Made by a program: the position numbers and the translations under genes
Notes under the pieces: generated by a model
Seen by the model: only the letters and a program-made list of their open reading frames with translations
Databases searched by the model: none
Told to the model about the DNA's origin: nothing
Assembly: GCA_905373835.1 (NCBI GenBank)
Contig: CAJPUN010000007.1
Coordinates: forward strand, 1-46,283
Length of the DNA stretch: 46,283 bases
DNA from: Candidatus Saccharimonadota bacterium
GTDB taxonomy: Bacteria; Patescibacteriota; Saccharimonadia; Saccharimonadales; Saccharimonadaceae
Reading direction: 5' to 3'
Shown here: piece after piece, positions 33,487-42,158 of the stretch
Numbering within the stretch: the first letter of the stretch is position 1
How the letters are laid out: each line of letters starts with the position of its first letter

Positions 33487-33494
33487 AGTATAAT
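33487..33494. promoter_or_regulatory. bidirectional promoter octamer AGTATAAT
   Basis: Read on the plus strand TATAAT (33489-33494) serves tRNA-Leu. Read on the minus strand TATACT (33492-33487) serves the hydrolase, whose ATG lies 6 nt further. The two -10 boxes overlap by four bases. The identical octamer and spacing occur between pta and the GNAT gene at 43119-43126. Confidence 0.55.
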
Positions 33495-33535
33495 ACAAGC
33501 AGCACATGGCTGCTATGCCAGAAGTGCGGTTGCAA

Positions 33536-33621
33536 GCGCGAGTGGCGGAACTGGTAGACGCGAGGGACTTAAAATCCCTTGGCCAAAAGCCGTGCGGGTT
33601 CGATTCCCGCCTTGCGCACCA
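33536..33621 (+). tRNA. tRNA-Leu (TAA)
   Basis: 86 nt with a long variable arm and encoded CCA. The acceptor stem is GCGCGAG with CTTGCGC (one G-U). The anticodon loop CTTAAAA gives TAA, reading UUA. The T-arm is GCGGGTTCGATTCCCGC, and the discriminator is A as expected for Leu. Confidence 0.95.
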
Positions 33622-33638
33622 GGCATGATATAACAGAG

Positions 33639-33666
33639 AAAACCACTTGAGGAGAGTGGTTTTTTC
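33639..33666 (+). terminator. intrinsic terminator after tRNA-Leu
   Basis: AAAACCACT-TGAGGAG-AGTGGTTTTTT; a strong stem with T-run. Confidence 0.85.
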
Positions 33667-33808
33667 ATGTACATAGCCAGAAGGGTATAGTATAGCGGCA
33701 TTCGTGCTAGCTACGAGTTCAAGATTTATTGTAGAATTACCATAGCGGCTAGTATAAGCCACACAATTTGGTATAATAAGGCTATAACCAAAAAGGAGAA
33801 ACGACACT

Positions 33809-34378
33809 ATGACAATAGCATTAATCGTTTTGCTCGGCGTGATTGGCCTGCTCGTTCTGTTTGGCATCTTCATGTGGGCAACGTACAACAGCTTGGTCAA
33901 GCTGAAGATCCGCGTGGACGAAGCTTGGAGCGACATCACCGTCCAGCTCAAGCGCCGAACAGACCTCATCCCCAACCTAGTGGGTACTGTGAAGGGCTAT
34001 GCAGCACACGAGAAGGAAGTCTTTGAGAACGTTGCAGAGGCTCGCAGCGCTATCATGAATGCCCAAGGTGTGCAAGAGACGGCGGCAGCAGAGAATATGA
34101 TCGAGGGCGCCCTGAAGAGCTTGTTTGCTGTAGCAGAGGCCTACCCAGACCTCAAAGCTAACCAAAACTTCATCCAGCTGCAGCAAGAGCTGGTGGATAC
34201 TGAGGACAAGATCCAGGCTGCACGCCGCTTCTACAACGGTGGTGTGCGCGACCTCAACACCCGCATTGCCATGTTCCCCGCCAACATCGTGGCTGGCATG
34301 CTGGGCTTCAAGGCTCGCGAATTCTTCGAGGTCGAAGACCGCGCCAGCGTCGAGAACCCAGTGCAAGTGCAGTTCTAG
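33809..34378 (+). CDS. lemA: LemA family protein
   Basis: A 189-residue membrane-anchored, helical protein. Residues 4-26 form one N-terminal membrane helix (ALIVLLGVIGLLVLFGIFMW). The remainder is a coiled-coil-rich domain with the family signature RVDEAWSDITVQLKRRTDLIPNLVGTVKGYAAHEKEVFE (about residues 35-75) and YNGGVRDLNTRIAMFPANIVAGMLGFKAREFFEV near the end. LemA proteins are of uncertain function but are often next to the protease HtpX, as here. Promoter TATAAT (~33773) and ribosome binding site AAAGGAG precede it, and it has its own terminator. Confidence 0.93.
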   Translation: MTIALIVLLGVIGLLVLFGIFMWATYNSLVKLKIRVDEAWSDITVQLKRRTDLIPNLVGTVKGYAAHEKEVFENVAEARSAIMNAQGVQETAAAENMIEGALKSLFAVAEAYPDLKANQNFIQLQQELVDTEDKIQAARRFYNGGVRDLNTRIAMFPANIVAGMLGFKAREFFEVEDRASVENPVQVQF

Positions 34379-34399
34379 ATACCTCGCGCACTATAGCGA

Positions 34400-34427
34400 A
34401 ACCGCTCTCGATGGAGGGCGGTTTTTT
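34400..34427 (+). terminator. intrinsic terminator after lemA
   Basis: AACCGCTCT-CGATGG-AGGGCGGTT plus T-run (one G-U). It separates lemA from htpX, which has its own TACAAT box 6 nt before its ATG. Confidence 0.8.
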
Positions 34428-34505
34428 ATAACTTGAATTTCACAGCGCCACTGTTTAGCATTAGCTCCACCTCGCAAAACCACCATTATCTGCTACAATA
34501 TATCT

Positions 34506-35399
34506 ATGTACAGAGCAATTGCACACAACAAACGTAATACAGTTATTTTGATGATCGTCTTCGTCGCGATGGTGGCGGTGATTGGCCTGGCGGCGCAGTT
34601 GATTATGAATAGTCGCGGCATGCAGGGCAACCTGACGATCTTTTGGGGAACGTTCATTGGGGCGCTGATTTATGCACTAGTGCAGTACTTCATTGCTTCT
34701 AAGCTTGCCATGAGTATGACTGGTGCAGTGGAGATTCGCAAGGCGGATAACCCCCGTTTGTGGCGCACCGTTGAGAATCTTGCCATCACCGTGGGGCTAC
34801 CTATGCCGCAGGTGTATATTATCGACGACCCGGCACCGAACGCCTTTGCCACTGGCCGCGACCCCAAGCATGCCATTGTGGGAGTGACGACGGGCCTGCT
34901 GGAGATTATGGATGACCGCGAGCTCACCGCTGTGCTGGCCCACGAGATGGGGCACGTCCAAAACTACGATATTCGAGTGAGTATGATTACCTTTGGCCTG
35001 GTGAGTGCGATTGGCCTTGTGTCGGACATTGCGCTGCGCATGCTGTGGTTTCGTGATAATGATAACCGCGAGACCAATCCAGTGCTGCTGGTGCTTGGTA
35101 TCGTCGCCATCATCCTTGCACCCATCGTGGCGGCCATTATGCAAATGGCGGTGAGCCGCCAGCGTGAGTACCTGGCCGATGCGACTGGTGCACTGACGAC
35201 GCGCGACCCAGCTGGCCTGGCGAGCGCGCTAGGCAAGCTGCAGGCATACACTCGCCCAATGGAGAAGCAGGTGAGCTCGAGCGCTAATATGTTTATGGTC
35301 AATCCGCTCAAGCCGGGGTTCTTTAGCCGGTTGTTTAGCACCCACCCGCCGCTCGAAGACCGCATCAAGCGCCTCAACGAAGATATGAATAAATGGTAG
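34506..35399 (+). CDS. htpX: M48-family membrane metalloprotease HtpX
   Basis: A zinc protease of the inner membrane that degrades damaged membrane proteins. The 297-residue protein has two N-terminal membrane helices (TVILMIVFVAMVAVIGLAAQL and FWGTFIGALIYALVQYF), the zinc motif VLAHEMGHVQNYD (HExxH, about residue 145), two more hydrophobic segments after it, and the third ligand Glu in SRQREYLADATGA (about residue 222). Length is typical. TACAAT ends 6 nt before the ATG, so the mRNA is probably leaderless. It is next to lemA, a common pairing. Confidence 0.95.
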   Translation: MYRAIAHNKRNTVILMIVFVAMVAVIGLAAQLIMNSRGMQGNLTIFWGTFIGALIYALVQYFIASKLAMSMTGAVEIRKADNPRLWRTVENLAITVGLPMPQVYIIDDPAPNAFATGRDPKHAIVGVTTGLLEIMDDRELTAVLAHEMGHVQNYDIRVSMITFGLVSAIGLVSDIALRMLWFRDNDNRETNPVLLVLGIVAIILAPIVAAIMQMAVSRQREYLADATGALTTRDPAGLASALGKLQAYTRPMEKQVSSSANMFMVNPLKPGFFSRLFSTHPPLEDRIKRLNEDMNKW

Positions 35400-35403
35400 G
35401 GTC

Positions 35404-36654
35404 GTGCCTGTGGCAAAAAAAACAACGAAGTCAACTCGCCGCTCAGCCTCACGCACCGCTCCCACGGCGCATACAGGCAAGCATCGCTCAAAAAAAGAGA
35501 CAAAACACCCTGGCGTTGCAAAAAAGGCAACATCATCCTCTCATGGCACTGCTCCCGCAAAGGCTCGCTCGCCGCATGCGGATGATGCTCCATCAGCGCT
35601 GTCCAGCTGGCGCACTAACCTCCACTGGCGGACCTGGCAGGCTCGTGGTGGCAGGGTAGTGGCGAGTAGCCACCAATGGTTGCGTAATTTACAACAGCGC
35701 CGACCACATCGGAGCTTCCGTCGCACGCGCCGGCGCGATTATGCGCGTTCATTGCAATTGCCAGGTTACGTCGCCTTTACTGCGCAAGTGATGCGGATGG
35801 TGCGGGCGCACTGGCGGACGTTGTGCCTCTTGGCGGTGTTTTATGCCGTGCTGCTCTTGGCACTTGGGGCGATTACCAACCAAGCGATGTACGACCGTCT
35901 GCAGAGTATGCTGGCAGAGTCGGGCAAGGATATTCTCACTGGTGCCTGGGGCAAGCTAGGCGAGGCAGGGCTACTCATGGTGACGGCCTTTGGCACGGGC
36001 AGTGGCAACCTCAGTGCTGACCAGCAGCTCTATGTGGTGCTGGGCTTTTTGCTAGTGTGGCTCACCACAGTGTGGCTATTACGCGAGTATAAGGCAGGGC
36101 GAGCGCCACGCCTGCGCGATGGGCTGTATAATGCCTGTGCACCACTAGTAGCCACGCTAATGGTTGTCCTCATCTTCCTCGTGCAGCTTATCCCACTGGG
36201 GGCGATGGCGCTGGTGTATATCGGTCTGTCGAGTAATGGGGTGATTAGCGAAGGATTTGGCTCAATGCTCTTCTATGTGCTACTAGCTACTGTGGCAGTG
36301 CTGACGCTCTATTGGGGTACGAGCACCTTCATTGCGCTTGTGGTGGTGACGCTGCCCGGTATGTACCCCATGCGAGCGCTGGCAGCGGCGGGCGACCTAG
36401 TGGTGGGGCGGCGGTTGCGGATTTTGTACCGGCTGCTGTGGCTGTTTGGCAGTGTGGCAGTGCTGTGGTGCGTGGTGATGATCCCCGCTATTCTCCTTGA
36501 TGCCTGGCTCAAGCACCTCTGGCAATGGTATGCCTCTGTGCCGACGATGCCCGTCCTCGCGGGCTTCATCAGCTCGGTGACAGTGGTGTGGTGCGCGGCG
36601 TATATCTACCTCCTCTATCGCAAGATCGTTGATGATACGGCCGCACCAGCGTAG
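35404..36654 (+). CDS. membrane protein with long basic N-terminal tail
   Basis: A 416-residue protein. Residues 1-115 are a Lys/Arg/Ser/Thr-rich, probably disordered cytoplasmic tail with histone-like composition (AKKTTKSTRRSASRT, QQRRPHRSFRRTRRRD). About six membrane helices follow (LLAVFYAVLLLALGAI, LYVVLGFLLVWLTTVWLL, LVATLMVVLIFLVQLIPLGAMALVYI, MLFYVLLATVAVLTLYW, WLFGSVAVLWCVVMIPAILL, VLAGFISSVTVVWCAAYIYLLY). No family is recognised for certain. The GTG at 35404 starts 5 nt after the htpX stop. The basic tail could bind nucleic acid or the ribosome, but this is speculative. Confidence 0.7.
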   Translation: MPVAKKTTKSTRRSASRTAPTAHTGKHRSKKETKHPGVAKKATSSSHGTAPAKARSPHADDAPSALSSWRTNLHWRTWQARGGRVVASSHQWLRNLQQRRPHRSFRRTRRRDYARSLQLPGYVAFTAQVMRMVRAHWRTLCLLAVFYAVLLLALGAITNQAMYDRLQSMLAESGKDILTGAWGKLGEAGLLMVTAFGTGSGNLSADQQLYVVLGFLLVWLTTVWLLREYKAGRAPRLRDGLYNACAPLVATLMVVLIFLVQLIPLGAMALVYIGLSSNGVISEGFGSMLFYVLLATVAVLTLYWGTSTFIALVVVTLPGMYPMRALAAAGDLVVGRRLRILYRLLWLFGSVAVLWCVVMIPAILLDAWLKHLWQWYASVPTMPVLAGFISSVTVVWCAAYIYLLYRKIVDDTAAPA

Positions 36655-36876
36655 GGTGGGCGACTCTCGCAGTAGTATTGCTTGAGGCCTAGTTTTTGGG
36701 TAATTAGTGGTGGAGAGAGCTTCGCTTGGCCGCGTAGTGGCTTTTGTGATAGCAAAAATCTGAGGTTCTTCGTTTTATACTTACTAATAGCACTCTCGAA
36801 TTCAATGGCGAGGCAAGTTGTCATTGTATATTGCATTCTCTAACAGGGTGATATTGAATGTGAATCTTAAAAATTT

Positions 36877-37056
36877 TGCTCTCCTTGCGTTAGCTCACCC
36901 TCCCCATACTTCATCCGATGGAGTGTGAGAATCTGTCATTGTGCTGACAGATTCTCAGCCCAGCGCAAGAGGTCGATACTTGGGAAGTATCGACCCTTAT
37001 AGTGTTCCGGAGGAGGGAGCGTGGGGAGGGTGAGCGTGAGAGAACGCAAGGGGCTT
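36877..37056 (+). ncRNA. structured RNA element family 2, copy 2
   Basis: A ~180-nt element that closes on itself. CCTTGCGTT (36883-36891) pairs with AACGCAAGG (37043-37051), and GCTCACCCTCCCCA (36893-36906) pairs perfectly with TGGGGAGGGTGAGC (37022-37035). Inside are two perfect hairpins: GAGAATCTGTC/GACAGATTCTC (36927-36956) and GGTCGATACTT-GGG-AAGTATCGACC (36971-36995). The left half recurs at 1-81 with a different but still pairing first hairpin. It lies between a plus-strand membrane-protein gene and ligA. It does not match any RNA class I know (RNase P, tmRNA, 6S, SRP). The 36655-36876 stretch before it holds nothing recognisable. Confidence 0.65.
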
Positions 37057-37162
37057 TAGATCAGATACATACTAATTTTGCAGGATGGTTATACTAAATC
37101 TTCTCTTAAAAAAGCTGCGCCCATCGCCAAATTCCGCTATACTAAAGCAGTAAGGAATCACT

Positions 37163-39325
37163 ATGACACAAGACAAACATCTAGCATCACCCAATCTGTC
37201 GCCAGCTCAGCGCAGTGCCGAGCTGCGCCAGCTACTCAACCGCTATAGCTACGAATATCATGTGCTGGATGCGCCCAGCGTGAGCGACGCGGTGTACGAC
37301 AGCCTTTTTGCCGAGCTCAAGCAGCTCGAGGCTACGCACCCTGCACTCATCACGCCCGATTCGCCCACCCAGCGGGTCGGCAACGTCCTCAAAGGTGGTT
37401 TCGCCAAGGTGCAGCACCGCCGGCGGATGGTTAGCCTCAATGATGTCTTCGACACGGCAGAGGTCGAGGCGTGGGTGCAGCGCATGGATAAGCTCTTGCC
37501 GGGACACAAGCACGAATTTTTTGCCGATATCAAGATGGATGGCTTGGCCTGCGCGCTTATCTATAACGATGGTGTGCTCGTGCAGGCTGTCACACGGGGC
37601 GATAGCTACGTTGGCGAGGATGTGACGAATAATGTGCGGACAATTCGTAATGTGCCGCTACGTCTGCGTGAAGCACCTGGCTTTGAGCACTTACTGCAGG
37701 GCAGGACGGAGATCCGTGGGGAAATCGTCATGCTCAAGCGCGACTTTGCGGCGCTTAATAGGCGACAGCAAGCTGCTGGCCAGCCAGCCTTTGCCAATCC
37801 GCGTAACCTCGCGGCTGGTACCATTCGCCAGCTCGACCCAGCACTCGTGGCGCAGCGCCCACTCCATTTTCGAGGTTACGATGTCATCCGTGATGATGTA
37901 GCTGAGGTACCGACCAACAGCTATGCTTATGACGCCTTGACGGCGCTGGGTATCACACGCAACCAGCAAGCGGCGGTCTTTACCAACCTAGCCGAGGTAA
38001 TGAACTTCGTCCAGCAGTGGGGTGAACAGCGCCGCGATTTGCCGTTCAATACGGATGGCCTCGTGATCAAGATCAATAATCGCGCTCTCTACGACCGCCT
38101 CGGTATGGTGGGCAAGAATCCACGTGGCGCGGTGGCCTACAAATATGCGGCCGAGCAAGCTACCACCATCGTGCGCGATATCGTCATTAGCATTGGCCGG
38201 ACGGGTGCTGCCACACCGGTGGCGGTGTTCGACCCAGTCGTCGTGGCTGGCACGACGGTGCAGCACGCCAGCCTGCACAATGCCGACGAGATTGCCCGGC
38301 TCGATGTGCGGCGTGGTGACACTGTGGTTATCTTCAAGGCGGGGGACATCATCCCGCAGGTTGAGCGGGTATTACCAGAGCTGCGCCCAGCTAATACCGA
38401 GCCGATTGATTACCCAGCTGAGCTTCAGCGCCAATATCCCGAGCTGCAGTTCGAGCGGCCTGCAGGTGAGGCAGTGTACCGAGTGCGTGGTGCCAGTAGC
38501 TCGCTTATCCTCACGCGTGCCCTCACGCACTTTGCATCCAAAGGAGCACTGGATATCGACACACTTGGCGAGAAGAATGTCGCTACATTGGTCGAGGCTG
38601 GCTTGGTGCATGACTTAGCTGATATTTATACGCTGAGGAAGGAGGATCTTCTCCAGCTTGATCGCTTCGCCGAGGTCTCGGCGCAGAAGCTTATCGATGC
38701 CATTGCTGTTGCAAAGCACCCAGCACTTGAGCGTTTCCTCTATGGCCTCGGCATCCGCCACGTGGGTGCGCAAACGGCAATCGATATCGTGAAAAATTTT
38801 GCAGATGATTCAAAACGCGATGTGCCTCAGCAGGGCAATGTGAATAATAATCGTAATAATTCAAAAAAGAATGCATTGCATGATGAGCCGCAAGCACCCG
38901 TCAACACACTTGCGAATAACAAGCAATTGCTTGTCTTCTTGCGCACTGCCACGCTCGATGAGCTGCAGGCAATTAATGGCATTGGCGTGGTAGTGGCTGA
39001 ATCGATCGTCGCGTGGTTCAGTGATGCAGACAATGTTGCTTTACTGGATAAGTTTGCTCAATGTGGTGTCGTGCCACGGCTCGTGCAATCATCGCAGCAG
39101 CTCGCTGGTCAAAAATTCGTCATCACTGGCACATTGCAAGCAATGAGTCGCGACCAAGCAGCCGAAAAAATCCGTGCTCTGGGTGGCACCTTCCAAAGTA
39201 GCGTCAGCAAAGACACCACCTACCTCGTTGCTGGTGGCAAAGTTGGTGCAAGTAAGCGAGCCAAAGCAGAGAAGTATGGTACAATGATCCTCACTGAAGA
39301 ACAATTTTTAACACTTATCCAATAA
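37163..39325 (+). CDS. ligA: NAD-dependent DNA ligase without zinc-finger cysteines
   Basis: Seals nicks in replication and repair using NAD+. The 720-residue protein has the Ia domain (YHVLDAPSVSDAVYDSLF), the adenylation Lys in IKMDGLA (K124), the ENPRNLAAGTIR-like segment (here FANPRNLAAGTIRQLD), an OB domain (GRTGAATPVAVFDPV), helix-hairpin-helix repeats and a C-terminal BRCT domain (KFVITGTL ... YLVAGGKVGASKRAKA). The Cys4 zinc finger between OB and HhH is gone: residues ~415-450 hold no Cys. An Asn-rich linker (VNNNRNNSKKN) interrupts the HhH region near residue 560. The promoter TATACT (~37137) and AAGGAA precede the ATG. Confidence 0.95.
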   Translation: MTQDKHLASPNLSPAQRSAELRQLLNRYSYEYHVLDAPSVSDAVYDSLFAELKQLEATHPALITPDSPTQRVGNVLKGGFAKVQHRRRMVSLNDVFDTAEVEAWVQRMDKLLPGHKHEFFADIKMDGLACALIYNDGVLVQAVTRGDSYVGEDVTNNVRTIRNVPLRLREAPGFEHLLQGRTEIRGEIVMLKRDFAALNRRQQAAGQPAFANPRNLAAGTIRQLDPALVAQRPLHFRGYDVIRDDVAEVPTNSYAYDALTALGITRNQQAAVFTNLAEVMNFVQQWGEQRRDLPFNTDGLVIKINNRALYDRLGMVGKNPRGAVAYKYAAEQATTIVRDIVISIGRTGAATPVAVFDPVVVAGTTVQHASLHNADEIARLDVRRGDTVVIFKAGDIIPQVERVLPELRPANTEPIDYPAELQRQYPELQFERPAGEAVYRVRGASSSLILTRALTHFASKGALDIDTLGEKNVATLVEAGLVHDLADIYTLRKEDLLQLDRFAEVSAQKLIDAIAVAKHPALERFLYGLGIRHVGAQTAIDIVKNFADDSKRDVPQQGNVNNNRNNSKKNALHDEPQAPVNTLANNKQLLVFLRTATLDELQAINGIGVVVAESIVAWFSDADNVALLDKFAQCGVVPRLVQSSQQLAGQKFVITGTLQAMSRDQAAEKIRALGGTFQSSVSKDTTYLVAGGKVGASKRAKAEKYGTMILTEEQFLTLIQ

Positions 39326-39340
39326 ACAGGAGTAAGATAT

Positions 39341-39946
39341 ATGGCAACCCCAGAACAACCGCAAAGAGATGAATTAATAGCTGCAGCGAAAAGTATGGCG
39401 CCATTCCCAATACTTATGGCAACCTTTATGCTTATATATGCTGTGTGGTTTGGTGTGGCGTGGGGCACTATTGGCTGGGCGGTCTTTGCACTATTTGGTG
39501 CGTATGCGGCATGGCTGATTTTTTGCGGTGTGCAGCATATCCGCGCGACGAAAAAATTGCCCAAGCCAGCACCAACGCCAGTCAGCAAACGGATCGCTAA
39601 GCAGATGCAGCTGCTGAGCACGGTGTCGTATGCACCACTGTGGATTATCTTTGCGTTGCTTGGTATATTCCAGCAGCAGATTTATATCATGCCAGCGCTT
39701 GTGTTGATTGTTGGGCTGCACTTCATTCCGCAGGCAAAGATCTTTGATCGGACGATTGATTATTATCTTGCACCTCTCCCCATCTGCACGGCATTGATTG
39801 GCTTCTACCTTGCCTTTGCAACGAGTACTTCGTGGCAAGCGGTCTATGCTATCAGTAGCATCGGCGGAGCACTCGCAACCGCAGGGTATGGCCTATATAT
39901 GGTGCTGGGCCACAAGCAACTCATGAACCAAATAAACCACGCGTAA
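39341..39946 (+). CDS. hypothetical polytopic membrane protein
   Basis: A 201-residue protein with about six membrane helices in pairs (FPILMATFMLIYAVWFGVAW, IGWAVFALFGAYAAWLIFCGV, YAPLWIIFALLGIFQ, IYIMPALVLIVGLHFIP, YYLAPLPICTALIGFYLAFA, AVYAISSIGGALATAGYGLYM). A basic loop (RATKKLPKPAPTPVSKRIAKQ) lies after helix 2. The pattern resembles small integral membrane proteins of the DUF7010-like type, but I cannot assign a family with confidence. AGGAG at proper distance supports the ATG. It is 15 nt after ligA and may be co-transcribed with it. Confidence 0.65.
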   Translation: MATPEQPQRDELIAAAKSMAPFPILMATFMLIYAVWFGVAWGTIGWAVFALFGAYAAWLIFCGVQHIRATKKLPKPAPTPVSKRIAKQMQLLSTVSYAPLWIIFALLGIFQQQIYIMPALVLIVGLHFIPQAKIFDRTIDYYLAPLPICTALIGFYLAFATSTSWQAVYAISSIGGALATAGYGLYMVLGHKQLMNQINHA

Positions 39947-40139
39947 GAGTTATACGACGCCGCACACGTAATCGGCTAGCTTGCAAAATGCAAGTGAAAA
40001 TAAGCGCATAGAATTATCTGAACATATCGCACTATGATTCAAAAATATGATTCTAGAAAGGAGAAATGGTAAATAATAGAAATCAATACCAACAAGAGCA
40101 AAATCACACTAGATATCAGTCTATAACAGAGGTAGTATT

Positions 40140-40640
40140 ATGAATATGACAGAAAATATACACAATAAATCAACTATGGCTGGCTTTTTCTTAGATGGCT
40201 GGTATGTCTTTGATAACTTTGCGCCATGCCAAATTGAGTGGCGCGGCGTGCTGTACCCTACGAGCGAACATGCCTATCAAGCAGCGCATTTTTTTGACAC
40301 CAATCCAGCTCGGGCTGAGCAGGTGCGCTTGTGTCGCTCACCGCGCTTAGCATCCGACTTTGCCAACCAGCACAAGGCCGAAGAAGACCCCAATTGGGAT
40401 AGCAAGAAGGTGGCGATTATGGAAGAAATTGTGCGCTGCAAGCTTGCTCAGCATGATCTTGTGCGCGAGACACTCATTGCATCGGGCGACCGATATATTG
40501 TGGAGATGAATGACGATGATAGCTTTTGGGGTTGGGGTAGCGACCATGCTGGGCACAATGAACTTGGCAAGATCTGGATGCGTCTACAGGATGAATTGCA
40601 AAATGCAAGTGAGAATAATACCATGAATGGTGATGAATAA
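40140..40640 (+). CDS. NADAR (YbiA-like) family protein
   Basis: A 166-residue NADAR-domain protein. Family members cleave N-glycosidic bonds in riboflavin-pathway intermediates, and some remove ADP-ribose from nucleobases. Seen are the start FFLDGWYVFDNFAPCQIEWRGVLYPTSEHAYQAAHF, then IMEEIVRCKLAQHDLVRETLIASGDRYIVEMNDDDSFWGWG, and the end GHNELGKIWMRLQDEL (N-x-LGK-x-x-M-x-x-R pattern). The catalytic Glu in TSEHAYQA is present. The position just before two nucleotide-cleansing genes supports a metabolite-repair role. Confidence 0.85.
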   Translation: MNMTENIHNKSTMAGFFLDGWYVFDNFAPCQIEWRGVLYPTSEHAYQAAHFFDTNPARAEQVRLCRSPRLASDFANQHKAEEDPNWDSKKVAIMEEIVRCKLAQHDLVRETLIASGDRYIVEMNDDDSFWGWGSDHAGHNELGKIWMRLQDELQNASENNTMNGDE

Positions 40641-40741
40641 AATTCATGATGAAATACTTGTAAGATAATTACAAACTCTTGATAGTAGGCTATATAACCC
40701 CAAAAGGAACCCAACAACCAACAGATAAGGAGGACAAGGCA

Positions 40742-41158
40742 ATGGTGCGATTCTATCTCGAGAAGCTCGTGCGTGACAAACTCGTCGAAAAATGCAAGGC
40801 CGACCCGCAGGTGCTCCACACAGAGTATTATCAATTGGATCGCGCGGCGTATCGCCGTGAGTTACAGCGTAAGATTCATGAGGAGGCAAACGAAATTCCA
40901 CTGGGCGATGATAGGCTAGAAGAGGCGCTGCAGGAGCTGGCGGATGTGCAGGCTGTTCTCGATGCGCTGCGCGATGATTTTGGCTTCTCGCCACAGCAGG
41001 TGCAAGACGCAGTGACGCGCAAAGCTGCGCACGCTGGTGGTTTTCAAAAACGCTATTATATTGCGTACAACGACCTAGCGGAAGATAGCAAATGGGTCGA
41101 GGTCTTTCGGGCACAGCCAGAGAAATATCGGGAAGAGAAGCACGAAGGAGACGAATGA
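40742..41158 (+). CDS. MazG-like nucleotide pyrophosphohydrolase (phosphoribosyl-ATP PPase-like)
   Basis: A 138-residue all-alpha NTP pyrophosphatase of the MazG/HisE-like fold. It starts FYLEKLVRDKLVEKCK, then has the metal-binding helix pattern KIHEEANEIPLG (E-x-x-E) and LEEALQELADVQAVLDAL (E-x-x-x-D). These acidic pairs coordinate Mg2+ in the family. The C-terminal tail is a lineage extension. AAGGAGG and an ATG at 40742 fix the start. Its TGA overlaps the RdgB-like gene (ATGATG). Substrates are probably non-canonical or regulatory nucleotides. Confidence 0.8.
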   Translation: MVRFYLEKLVRDKLVEKCKADPQVLHTEYYQLDRAAYRRELQRKIHEEANEIPLGDDRLEEALQELADVQAVLDALRDDFGFSPQQVQDAVTRKAAHAGGFQKRYYIAYNDLAEDSKWVEVFRAQPEKYREEKHEGDE

Positions 41159-41712
41159 TGCAGCAACCACTATTCATCACGGGCAACCAGCACAAGGCCG
41201 ATTATCTCGCGCGCATGCTTGGTATGCCACTGGAGCATCGCAAAATTGATTTGGTAGAAATTCAATCGTCCTCACCCGAGGAGGTTGTTCGACATAAAGT
41301 GCGTGAAGCGTACGAAATTGCCCAGCGGCCAGTTCTTGTGGAAGATGTGTCGCTGGGGTTTGCAGCGCTGAATGGATTACCTGGCCCATTCATTAAGTTC
41401 TTCGTTGAGGCACCAGATGGACTGGAAAAATTATGCCGTATGCTTGATGGATTTGACGATCGATCGGCACTGGCGGTGTGCGTGTTTGGTTACTATGATG
41501 GCTGCGGGATGCACATTTTTCGCGGCGAGCTACCTGGCAGTATTGCAGCACATCCGCGAGGCGACAGTGGCTTTGGTTGGGACAAAATATTTTGCCCAGA
41601 TGGCTACAATGGCCGGACGCGCGCTGAGTTATCGCCAGAAGAAGACGCAGCGACGTATCACATTATTAAACCAATTGCGGCAGTGAGCGAATTTTTACAA
41701 ACTCATAAGTAA
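41158..41712 (+). CDS. RdgB/HAM1-family non-canonical purine NTP pyrophosphatase
   Basis: Hydrolyses ITP, XTP and dITP to monophosphates, keeping deaminated purines out of DNA and RNA. The 184-residue protein has the family motifs ITGNQHKADYLARML (TGN-x-x-K), VLVEDVSLGF (about residue 62), LPGPFIKFFVE (GPGxxxK), and SGFGWDKIFCPDG...TRAELSPEEDAATYH. AAGGAG seven bases before 41158 makes this ATG the better of two adjacent ones. It is the last gene of the NADAR/MazG-like/RdgB set, all plausible nucleotide sanitation enzymes. Confidence 0.9.
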   Translation: MQQPLFITGNQHKADYLARMLGMPLEHRKIDLVEIQSSSPEEVVRHKVREAYEIAQRPVLVEDVSLGFAALNGLPGPFIKFFVEAPDGLEKLCRMLDGFDDRSALAVCVFGYYDGCGMHIFRGELPGSIAAHPRGDSGFGWDKIFCPDGYNGRTRAELSPEEDAATYHIIKPIAAVSEFLQTHK

Positions 41713-42158
41713 GATTTTCTGCAACTCCTACCACTGTTATTTTTATGAATCGAACATTAATTTTATTCACCATGATTAGTACATGATTGAATATTGATGG
41801 TATGGTAGGTAGTAGAATGCGCACTTATGACAGAATATAGTATTGAATTTTCTTTAAATATATTCAATATCATTGTATAGGAGAATGGCGAATAGTGTCG
41901 TCTCGAATCTTGATTTCTCACTATCAGAGTGTATGATGATGGCACAAAGACAAGCACTTTACTTGCAATGTGCAACCAAAACAACCGGTTCATCTACCTG
42001 CATTGTGGCAGGAAAAGTAAACAGCAAAAGGGCGCTCTGCCGCAGCAGCAAATTGATACGTGAACCAAAATAATCACCTCAGAAAAGAGGGCACGAAAAG
42101 AACACGATTGCAAAAAGCAAGCAAGAAGTCACCAATCTGCGTGAATAAATCGCACAAT
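41713..42158. other. intergenic stretch between convergent genes
   Basis: About 445 nt between the RdgB-like gene (plus) and pta (minus). AT-rich in the left half. One 60-codon frame (41873-42073) has no proper ribosome binding site and no sensible composition. No terminator with a clear T-run was found. Nothing else supported. Confidence 0.4.

Noticed and set aside
32893..33975. A 360-residue version of the minus-strand hydrolase.
   Set aside because: The extra N-terminal part runs through tRNA-Leu and its terminator; the promoter sits 6 nt before the inner ATG at 33480.
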